64,000 nucleotides of DNA from Ancistrus triradiatus (Eukaryota; Chordata; Actinopteri; Siluriformes; Loricariidae), in NCBI GenBank assembly GCA_025084515.1, contig JAJAGP010001332.1:124001-188000 (forward strand), read 5' to 3'. The position numbers and the translations under genes are program-made. Under the pieces are notes generated by a model, which saw nothing but the letters and a program-made list of their open reading frames with translations, did not search any database and was not told the origin of the DNA. This document shows, one piece after another, positions 12,402 to 24,700 of this stretch. The stretch's first letter is position 1; each line of letters starts with the position of its first letter.

Positions 12402-12712
12402 CCCATATATATTGTAATATATATATATACATATATATATACAATATATATATTAAAATATATATATTGTTAATCTATATATATTAATCTATATATATAT
12501 ACACACACACATTATGTGTATATATGTTTTGTGTATATATGTACTATTATGTGTGTATTATATATATATAACACACATAATGTGTGTGTGTATATATAAT
12601 ATAGATTAATATATATAGATTAACAATTATATATATTGTTAATAATATATTGTATATGTGTGTGTGTGTATATATATATATATAACACCCACATACATAT
12701 ATATATTACTAT

Positions 12713-12761
<49 letters not shown>

Positions 12762-15700
12762 ATATATATATCTATATTTTATTTTTATTTATTTATTTTT
12801 TTTATTGCATTTTAACAACAACATTGATTACCAAATATCAGTATATTTTATTTCTGGGAATTAATGAACTGTTTTGCAAAAATAAACCATGTTAGGAGCA
12901 GGAGTACATGGCATCTTCTTGTTTTTAATCCCAGCCTAGTTAAAAGCACCAAGTCGTGATGCTGGAAAGAAATCTTTCATCTTCTCATAAATGGAAAATA
13001 AATTCACCCTCACTGAATGTTTCCTCAGCATCTCTGTGTTTTTAGTCACTCAGTAGTCCCAGTTTATGAGCTGCAAATCGTAATGCAGAAGACAAAATTT
13101 CTCTGCATTTTCTCTGCTGTATTTGGCCTTGTGAGTGCAGGCATCAGCCCAGTTAACCGGCTGTCAGATTAATCGGACAACCACTAGTTTCCACACTCTG
13201 GGCAAGCCCGACATGGATTTTTTTCATTCTTTTGTCATCTTTTTTGGTTTCTGAAATTTTGATGCATCTCTAATTCTCATCAACATCCCTATGGCTGATC
13301 TGCACTTACAGTGAACTCTAATATGCTATAGAAATGAAATTGGTTAGCTCATCAGAATTACTGTTACCAATAAACATAAGGCTTATTGGACTGTGGTGGC
13401 CTAGTGGTTAAGGAAATGGACTATGGACCAGAGAGTCCAGGGTTCAAATCCCACCACTGCCACATTTAAGACCCACAATTGCTTGGATTATTAGAATGTA
13501 TCAGTTGTTAATTGCTCTGGATAAGGGCGTCTGCTAAATGTTCGTAAATATTATCATTAACAGAAGATTGCCATGTAGTCATGTGAGTGCGTTTGAATGT
13601 ATTAGGGCCTCCCTCAGCGCCAGGCAACCCCATTTCTACGGTGAACGAGACGGCAGTCACTCTGGAATGGAGTCCACCCCGGGACACCGGTGGCAGAGGG
13701 GACGTCACCTACAGCGTCCACTGCAAGAAGTGCTCAGGCACAGCGGGTGAGGCCGGAGAGAGGTGTGTACCCTGTGGAAGCACGGCTCATTTCAACCCAC
13801 GCCAGTTCGGCCTGGCACATCCCAGAGTGCAGGTCACCGAGCTCCAGCCTCGAACCAACTACTCATTCAGCATCGAGTCTGTGAACGGCGTTTCAGATCT
13901 CAGCCCGAGCCCTCGGCTCCTAGTGACCGTCAACATTACCACCAGTCAGACAGGTCAGTCACGTGTACACACGTACATGTACAAAAATAAAGATGTTCTT
14001 AATACCTATATACTGTATTTGGCACTTGTTTCACTATTTAACAATGTGTTTTAGTTTTAACCATTTTACTATTGTGGTTCCTGATAAAATGGTCAGTTTG
14101 TTTAAGTGCAAGATAAACACATCTAATACATAAACGTCCAACTGACTTTAAAGTGCATTGCAATAACTTCAACTGAACTGCATTAAGGGACTTCTGTGGC
14201 TACCAGACCATGAGGGTTAACAGAAAGAAATAGGCTTTGGCCATGTTCTTACCAGTGTCAGAAATATGAAGTGGAATCTTTTGAGTGTGTGTTGCGGTGT
14301 TGTAGTGGGCAGCTGTGAGTCAGCCTCTTTCACTCCTGTCTCTGATTGCAGCCCCACTTTTCAGGAAGAGCTTTATGGCTAATCCCCCTATTCTACCCTC
14401 TCTTTAGCTCTTCAGCTCTCGCTGTGCTTTGATAAGGCCTTCTTAACTCTCATATGACCTCACACTCCATGCCCAGAGGCATATTGGCATGTGCTATTTA
14501 GCCTCAGGGGGATATTGGGATGTGTTATTTAGCCTAGAAGGGAGGTACTGGGAAAGAGATGGACTACAAGAGAGGCAGAGAGAGAGTAGAAAGGTAAATT
14601 GAGATTGACACGATTGAGCAAGGGGAGAGACAGAAATGGAGGCAATGAGAGAGACCATGTGGGAGGAAAAAAAAGCAGAACGGCTGAAAGAAAAAAAGCC
14701 ATGATGAGAGCGTACCCAAGCAGGACACTCAAATCAACAGCCTCTTCACACTAATAAGGGGCAACAATGGCATTACCATGGCGATAAGGCAGAGACGAGG
14801 GGAGGAATAAATGATGCCAGGCAGCTGATCTTCTGAGCCTCTTATGTGTTCCCTTAAAATATTTACAAGACAGCTCTAAGAGCTGTAAGTGTACATGCTG
14901 AGCAGTGAGGCTGTTTGTTTTCACTGTTTTGTAATTTAACCCAAAACATGGTCAAATAAGCAACATTTTCTGAAAATGTGCGAGTTGGAATTACGTACAG
15001 TTGCGTTTTTCGACATTCCTTTGCTTTGGAACCTCACTTGAGCAACACAACCCGAGTTCACCAGCGCTGTTACCGAGTATTCATCGGGTCAGTCTCAATA
15101 CCTAGAGTGCCCTTGCTGCCTATGTAGGACGTTCATTATGAAGAGCTTTCTAAGCGACAATGGAACCCTAAGACTGGTTAAAGCACACAGTCAGTGTATG
15201 CATACACTTTAACAGTTAGCATGAACGCTAGCAAGGTTTATGGGTTCTGCGTTCTAGTCTTTGCAATTTTAACCTTTCCTTAACACTTCTTTTTGGAAGA
15301 ACATCATAACACGTGCAGATTTCTGACGAGATAAGAGGATCAGATAAAATGTAGAGAGGAGCTAATATGAGGACTAATATGAGGAAAAATCAGAAAAAGT
15401 TGGGACATTTTTTTTGGCTTTTATTTCATTGCAGACAGTATGAACCCAAGATATTTCATGTTTTTTCTGGTCAACTTTTTCATTTGTAAACATCCATTCC
15501 TGCATTTCAGGCCCGCAACATATTAGATAAAAAACTGGGACAGTAGCAATTTAGGGCTAGTAATGAGGTAAAAAAAATGACATCATTTTAAACTGGTAAT
15601 GTTAACAGGTGATTATAATCGTGATTTGGTACAAAAGCAGTATCCATGAAAGGTTTTGAGGAGCAAAGATGGGTAGGGGGTCTCCAGTTTATCAACACAT

Positions 15701-18700
15701 ATGTGAGAAAAATGTTTATTAACAAAAGAAATGAAGTTGACCAGAAAAAAAAAGAAATATCTTGAATTCATACTGTGTGGAGTGAAATAATGACAATGAA
15801 TAAGTAACAGGAAATGTAAGGAACACTGCATATATTTATTTGCCTTTTCCATACCACCTTGAGGTTGTAAGTCTTTCTGTAGGAGATCTGTGGTTTACCA
15901 CATTTAGCTGGTAACTGGACAAAAATGTATTGATTCAAACCAGCAACAGTCAATGTATTAAAATGTGACATTTACATAATTACATACATATTTAACATCT
16001 GAGACACAGAACAACAGGTGCAATTGTAATTCAGTCATTTATTTTTAAGCCTTCCACATAGTTCTGCAATTAAATTTTATACATGTGTACATTTGTCTGC
16101 CTTCCTCTATACCCCTCTCTATCCCTGGTTTGTACCAGGGCTATGTTATGGTCCGTATGTTGCTGCAGTATCCTGATGGGTGCTGACATGCTCTGTTGCT
16201 GTTTGGAGCTCAGACGCCATTACTTTCTACCCACACTGCATAATGCATTACTTCCAATACCTCCCTCCATCCTTTCCTCCCTCCCACAGTCCTTCATGCT
16301 TTAATTAGAAGCACAATTAATCCTCTTCCTTTATGATGGAGATCAATCTCAATCCATCTTACTTCGCCTCCCTTTCATTTTTAATTCCTCCCCCCTCTCT
16401 TTCTCTCTTTGTCTCAGTGAGCGTTACTGTTAAGGAAAGAAGGAGCAAGGACAGCATTACGCTAGCCTGGCAGGCTCCAGAACTGTCGGACGGTGCCGTG
16501 GTGGAGTACGAAGTCACCTACTACGAAAAGGTTAGTGACTATCATCGCAGTCCAAAACAGACAAACTGCCTAAATGCCCACACTGACCTTTTGGCTGTGT
16601 GTAAACCTTGTCTGATTGGACATATGGTAACTGCTGAGCCATAGCGCTTTATCGTACCCTGGGGAGCCACTGACATGGCAGCGCTCATAGAGTCTCTGCC
16701 GTCTTCTCGATCACCAATTACCGTTCGTGGTTGCCATGTACATGCCGGGTGACCCTGAGCACATCTAACACATTCAGTCAGGCTGCTGCAGGCAGTGTCC
16801 AAATGTGGAAATGAAGGACGTTTATGGTGGTATTGATATTGCATTTCAATTCTCCAAATAAACCTAAATGAGCATTTAACCTCAGCAGACAGAAATCATC
16901 AGGTGTTATTTCTGCATGGCTACGCTTCGTTGGCGAGCCTTGCGATGGACTGGCGCCCTGCTGAGGGTACATGCTCGCTCCATTCTTCATTGGCAGTTTA
17001 GCTAGTGACAGTAGTAGTTTCACCTGCTTTTTGAAGGAATCCTAACCTTTCAATGGCATTGAAGCCTGATGATTGTGATTGGGTGCAGATTTTATTTGTT
17101 TATGTGGTTTATTTGACATCGCTCTCAGCATCAGTGGCCATTTCACTACTTTCACATTTGCATTTGTGTCATTTAGCAGACGGCCTTATCCAGAGCGACT
17201 TACAGTTGACATATTTTTCCTTAACCCACAATCCATGCAATTGTGGGTTAAGGGCCTTGCTCAAGGATCCAACAGTTGCAGCTTGGCAGAGGTGGGAGTT
17301 GAACCCTGGACCTTCTTGGCCATAGCCCAGTAACCATTAGGCCACATCTATACACAAGGTTTCATCAAGAGTAAATGCCAATTTAGCATAATAAATTAAC
17401 CTAACACACGTTTTTGGACTGTGGGAGGAAACCGGAGTAAACCCACACAGACATATAAACTCCTCACAGAAAGGACCCAGGCCGCTCCACCCTGGGATTG
17501 ATCCCAGGACCTTCCGGCTGTGAGGTGGCAGTGCCGAGCCACCATGCAGATCCTACCCCTGAATTCACTGGGCACAGGCAAAACTGCTCCCTGGGTTGGA
17601 CATCATCCCATCACAGCGCTATGTAACCACATCACCTGACCTAAAATAATTCTGTATCTAGTCTAATGGTGGCTTTTGCACAGTAGTGTATTCTTCATAG
17701 TTTTTTTTATGGAGATCCAACAGTTAGATGCTACATTTTTATTCACTGGCATCTGATGTGCATCTGGAGAATTATGTACTTTAGACATTGTCCAAATTTC
17801 CTACCCCAGACCATTTCTGTTATTTTCCAGAGTACTGTGGAATGCAGAATTGTTGGACCATCAGTTCTGTCAGTCATTTCTTTGCAATTCCTGTCATTCT
17901 TGAACATTATGGGACTGCCTTTGCCCAGATCTGCTCAGTTTACAAATTTGCCATTATAAAAGACACTTATTCTCTAAAAAGCACAGGAGTGCTGCAACAA
18001 AATCCTCTCATCCTCTCCAGAAATCCACGTTCTGTTTAGAATGCAGGACGTGCTGAAGCATTCACTATAACATATGCAGCTGAATATTGCTCCATTTAAT
18101 CTGGTGTTTGAAGCAGTGGGATCGGCACAGGTGGCTCAGGGTTCTGAGGGTTTCTGAGACGAGCGATTTCTCTCATGCAAGTGGTACCAGGGAGAACTAC
18201 AATGATTATTATGATTTATGCAGGTGATTATGGTCTATAAGGCTTTGAGATGAAGATCACAGATGGACAGGCTTGGCAGCTGCTGGTACTCAGGCTTTGT
18301 TTGATCTTAGGCCCACACTGGCTTGGGCCAAGCCTTATCAAACTGGGCCATTTTTCACTTTTTAGGTGAGGTGGCCTTGAACTGAGAAACTCCTGGCTGA
18401 ATGAGATCCCTCTGGGTAAGCTCGTGAAGCAAGATTAATGGACATCAGTAACCTCTGAAATATTAATGCGGACATCGGCAGCGGTTAATTTTCTTTCGGA
18501 CAAGACAACGGGATGATAAAGCAGCTGTGCGTACTCCCTCCCTGCGATCAATGCTGTCTGATCATTTGTTTCAATGCGAGCCAGTTGTTACTCTGCGGTC
18601 ATATAAAATGCTCTTCATTGCCTTTGCCTTTTGTCAGTCTAGAGAATGGCATTGTTAACGACCAGCAAGATGCTTGAAAGCGCATATTTAAACATGAGCT

Positions 18701-21700
18701 AATTGTTGTACTAATTTGTTTTCAATTATGCACAGTTTATACCTCTTTGAACATCCATGCCAAAGACTGATAAAAGGAAATCAGCCAGTGAAGTAACAGA
18801 TATCAAGGCTTTATGTCTGTGTATTCATACTCGTACGGGTTTTCCACTCATTCAGAATCAGCGGGACCAGAACTACACGGTGCTGAAAACCAAATCCAAC
18901 ATCATGACAGTGGAGGGGCTGAAGCCAGGCACAACGTACGTGTTCAGGGTTCGAGCGCGTACTGACGGTGGCTACGGCAACTATGGTGGAGAGATTGAGC
19001 TGGAGACGAGCCATGAAGGTGAGTGGACAATCTGGCAAAAATATTGCATCGTATTTTCTAGGTCGGTTCATGTTATGATAGTATAAGCTTTATAAACAAA
19101 CTTTAAAGTAAAGTCAAGTGGACTTCCTAACAGAATGATACAATGGGAGTGATGAGCTCTGGGAAATGGAGTGAGGAAAGGTGTGGTCTTGACAATAACC
19201 ATTTTGTTTTTCACGTTCAATACATTCAATAAATTCTATTATATATGCAATAAATTACATGAAATATTCAACACTATTATAAAATATGCTTTATGTTGAT
19301 GATTTTGCCCAACTGTAGGTTAAAAGTAGGTTAAAAGAAAAAAAAAAAAGAAATTTGACTCGCGTTTGAAGGATAAACAAGATGCTAGAGAATTTTTGGA
19401 GTCCAAGGCTAAATCTCTAGGTAGTACACACACTGAAAGGGAGGAATTGGCTGTGCACAGACAGAGGTACACTCTGGAGAGTGTTCCAGTCCATTGCAGC
19501 ATTCCTTAAATGTACCACCCAACCTGGGATTCAATCCAGTTACCATTCTCAAGAACACCTGACCTAGCACTTGAGCTCGAAGCCAGTACAAGAAGCAGAC
19601 TGTTTTTTTTTACATTTCTCTGATATTCCAGTGTTGTGGCTTTGACACCATGCAAATTTTATTTACGTTCAGTCTAACTGCTTCTTTATGCAGATCTTCC
19701 AGGCCTCCTGTGTTGTTTGTCCCCACTCTATCAATCTTCTCAGCTTGTGAAGTCCCCGGTGCTTGTGTTTTTCCAATCCCTGCGTTCTGTCATCTGTCAG
19801 AGTATAGATACAACAGAGAGCTGGGGCAGAGACATCATTAAATCCCCTTGAGAGATCTAATGAAGATTGACTGTCTACAGCTTTTCACATCATATCTCAG
19901 AAGAAGCCCACCCTCACTCAACATTTCTTTACTAAGCAGTGCGGAGGTGACTTCGATTTGCCCAACATGAGCATCGGCTTATTGTTTTTCTTTTTAGATT
20001 CTATTTAGAAATGCCAATGCTCAAAATGAATTCACTCTCATATCCTGGTGAAATATTTATGAAGAGATTTCTTGTCATATCTTGTCAGCGAACTCAATTA
20101 GTCCCTGGAGGCAAACAGACTGTCACACACTTTGTTCTTTTTCTGCCCTGTTTGAAGTTGTTGAGTTTACCAGACTACTGGGCACACGGTTCCTAAACGA
20201 GAGCAGCTGATTTTAACCCAGCATATACAGTTGTGCTCATTCAGTCCTATCCAAAATGGGAATTTTCGCCTCAGCATTTACATTTACATTTACAGCATTT
20301 AGCAGACTCCCTTATCTAGAGCGACTTACAATTGATACAATCTTACAATCCAAGCAATTATGGATTAAAGGTCTTGCTCAAGGACCCAACAGTGGCAGCT
20401 TGGCAGAGGTGGGATTTGAACCCTTGACCATGTGGTCCAGAGTCCAGTACCTTACCCACTAGGCTACAACATTTGGGTACCAAGACAATATGTTGTCTGT
20501 TATTTTATTTTTTAGCTATTTCATGACTAATTGTGTTTTCCTGAATTCCAAAAGGATTTCCTCTTCCTTTTCTCTACCACCCTGTATTGGGGGTTACTGC
20601 TCCATATGAAGTGTGTTGAGCTGTCGGATGCCATCATTCAGGATTTCCTTATGTGTGGCCCCATGGGACACTTCGTTCTGATTAAACTGGAGAACTTTGA
20701 CGCCATTTCTTTTTGTTTGTGTGCTTGCATATGTAATCTGAAGGCTGACACATTTGAGCTGCTAGTACTGGGAAAATATGCCAAGGAGTACTGCAGTTAA
20801 TGAGTACTGCAACAGTATGGAGGTTTTAAAGCCTTACGTAATACATTTGGGAATACGTTCAGACAAATCAATAGGAAGTTGAATGTAAACCGAGGAGTTT
20901 AATATACAATGCATGTATTATAGTGTACCTTAAACATGCTTAGAACACTTGCGTTAACTTACAGTTGGGCAAAATCATTAACACAAAGCTTATTTTATAA
21001 TAAAGTGTTAAATATCCCATGGAATTGATTAGTAGAATACTTGAAAGTCAAAAACAAAAAAAAAATGGTTAGTTTATTGGTGCTGCTGCAGTCAGCTCTG
21101 GGAGTAAACCAGGTTTACGTGACTCAGGCAATAATCAGATTTTGCAAGCAGCCAATAATCTCACACAAATATGTAACGTAAACTTCAAACTTTAATATTA
21201 AATAATCAAATTCCTAATTTTATCGAGTATATACTGCATTTCAGAGTCTCCACAAAGTGTTTGATAGCTGTTTCGCTGGGTTGCCAGATCACGAGAAACA
21301 AAATGCCACCGTCGAAGAGTCCAAATAAAGGCATAACTTTAGGATAAGCACACCTGGCAACCGTTTTGATTAGGCCATGAGCATGTGCAGACTGAGAAGC
21401 CCAATTGAAATCGGGTAACTGGTACACACACTATAGGGAGTTTTGATTATTGGGCTAAAATGCAGCTCTCTTCATTGGATTTCTAAGTCTGATTTCTATA
21501 TTCATTTTCCCCTTACATTTACAGCATTTAGCAGACGACCTTATCCAGAGTGACTTATAATTGATACAGTTTTACAATCCAAGCAATTGTGGGTTAAGGG
21601 TCTTGCTCATGGACCCAACAGTGGCAGCTTGGCAGAGATGGGATTTGAACCCTGGACCTTCTTATCCATAGTCCAGTACCATAACTGCTAGGCTACTACA

Positions 21701-24700
21701 GTCCACTATATCAGAGTATGCTGTAAACATGATCACTTCGACAATCAGATATCTGTAGAAAGTTCATGTAAATGCACTCATTGCTAAGCTGCCACTGTTG
21801 GGTCCTTGACTCACAATTTCTTAGATGTAAGTTGTTGGGCTGTATCAGTTGTAAGTCACTCTGGATAAGGGCGCCTGCTAACTGCTGTAAATGCCGATCC
21901 TTACTCATTAGCTCGGTATTTTCTCACCCAAACAATTGAGAAGCAGTTTTAAGACAACATGACATTCCAGTCTCATTAATAATTTCTAACTTTCCCATTC
22001 CCAGTGGGTTAGAAAGAGGACTGTGCCATTATAATCCATTCCAATTCTGTAGAAAAAACAATCCTCAAAACACTGGATTGAATCTCAGGTGGTAATGAAA
22101 TATTCATAAATACATGCTCTGTCTTGTCAGTGAACTCGATTAGTCTGTAGAGGAACACCAAACAAGACTGAAGTACTTGAAGTTTTAGCAAGTTGGTCTA
22201 TATCGTGTCCTCATGAAATGTATGGAGAGGGGTGACTGCATTCTCATTATTAGCACTCATACAATAATAATCACCAGTACCACAGATACTGATAAATGGT
22301 GTAAAGACTAGAAGCTAAAAGGGACAGACAGGCTGTGTATTTGTTGAACTACAGGAGTGATGCAATTGGAACTGTCATAAATCTTAGGCCTAAAAGTGTA
22401 TCTGCATGATGTTTCCCTAACAGACATGTTGGCAGTGGGAGATCCAAACCAGCAGACTATCTTGGCTGTGTCCATAGCAGCTGGTGTGGTGTTCCTTATC
22501 CTTCTTGTGGCTTGCTTCGTTGTCAGTGGCAGGTAAGAGGATCTGGGCTTGATTTTAAGAAATGCTAATGCATTAAATTGTCTTAGATGCAAGCTTTCAG
22601 TCTTGTGTTGCTTCAGTAAGACACTGATTTGTACAGGGATAAATACACAAGAATCAACTGAATTGAATCAGTGGACATTGTTTGTCTGTCTTTAGGTTGA
22701 ACTAAATGTTGTATATTGAGTAGTCCATATAAAGCCCAGGTACAGTACTGTCCAGAAGTCTTAGGCCACCATTAGATTGGTTGTTTTAGCATGGTATGGT
22801 ATAATGACCATATGTGACATATTGTTGCTGATTGGACCCAAAAATGTCTTGGATTTGTCACTCCATAATACTCTTTCCACTGATCTTCAGTCCAATCTTG
22901 GTGAACTTTAGCATATTTTAGCCATTTCACCCTGTTCCACCTACTGAAAAAGTGGTTTCTTGGCTGCTACCCTTCCAAAAAGACCGTTTCTGATCAAACG
23001 TCTTTGGAAAGTCAAAGGGTCGACTCGGCATGCTGATGCCAGATGCTGCTGTTGCTCAAATGTATTTACCACCATAGCCTTTTCTGATTTTTTTCAGCAT
23101 GTTTTCATGCATACTGCATACAAATTTCCTTTATTTTTTGGGTGTTTTCTAATAAAGACACTGAGAAATAATGGTTTATAGTCATTATGCCATTGCTAAA
23201 AGAATAGTATATCTAATGTAATGGTGGCCTAAGACTTTTTCACAGTAGTGTGTATGTTGGAGAAAAAAATGGTTTGGGCTCTAAGACAGTGAATGATCAC
23301 TGACGTTTGGGTTGGTGGTTTTTAGCAAAGTGAGGGACATACTCGATAATGCCAGCTTGCATTTCATTAATACAACAATTAAGGTACTATTATCAGCGGA
23401 TTTGCAAATTAGGAAAAGCTGAGCCATTCCATTGCTTACAGAACCCAGAGAGGGCATCAACAGCATGGGCTACACACTTGTTCAAAAGTATCAGACTCAT
23501 ATCTTTCCATATGAATGCTGTTTTTTAATTGTTTTAATGTTCTTTTTTTGTTATTTATTGTCGCTTTTAAGCTGGGAGCACCTGTGTTGTATTGTGTACA
23601 AAGATGTTACTAAAGTTTTCGAATCACAGGTGAACTTCTCAGTTTGGAACTGTTAAATTAGACATAGAAAGTCTTTTCTCACACAACACTAAGGCTTTGT
23701 TATCGTCAGGACTTCCCACATTACTCTCCTCTATTCTCACATTGTTTCTTAAACTCCAAGCAGACTGGAAATGGGAGCTGTTGAAGCATTGTACGTGATT
23801 ATGTAACTGTCACTACCATCCTGTAGAGCAGGTAGATGACTTGAAATTCGATTGGGCATTTTCTACGTTCAAATGTACGTTTTCTTATTGGATATTAAAA
23901 TTTGTATTTCATTTTGACAGCACTAGTACACATGTAAATGAAGATTTCTATCAGATCTTTTGAGCAAATAAACAGTTAATTCCGAATCATTTCTATCAGA
24001 CTGCCTAAAATCGCTGCATTGAAATGTAGCCAGTGTTTGGAACCCTGCAATGGGTTGTCTCCAAATCCAAAAATGACCTATACCAGAATAAAGTGTGTTA
24101 TTGAATACAAAAGATTTTTAAAAATACTGCCACTTTCTCCAAGCAGACTTCCATCCGATTGAACCTTCACTATTTATCCATGAAAGCGTTCTTTTTTTCA
24201 CTGCCTTGATCTGAGCAATTACTGGACTGCAGAATTACAAATTGAAAGAAATTATAGTGAACTATAGTATGGTCAAAAGCTGCCTTGCACAGACTATAGT
24301 AAAAGGTCTGAAAGTAAAAAAAATTGGTCTTCCAAAAATTGAAAGGTCCATGATTGCACATAGGAACCTGTGAAGATGAAAGCAAACACTTAAGGAGCAA
24401 AATAAAGATCAAGAGAGATAGTGTTGCTTTAGAACTGGCAATCATGGAGGTTATTAAAGAGGAACGAATGAAAACGATCAGAAGGGTGGAGGCGAGTGGA
24501 GAAGCAGACAGACTGAAGATGGACAGAGAAATGAAAGTTGTTCAGATGGCGTGTAGGAGGTTCAGCTTTTGGTACGTGTTCACTGGTCAAAGACAAGGGC
24601 AATCATTTTCGTCTTTTTATCTCTCCCTTCTTACTTCATGATGCTGGTTTCTGAGGTCAAACCTTCTTTTTCATCGCTGTCCAAAGTAGGACGCACACCG

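Noticed and set aside
12178..12864. Several long open frames with alternating Tyr/Ile/Thr/His
   Set aside because: They are translations of the TA/CA microsatellite and have no coding meaning.
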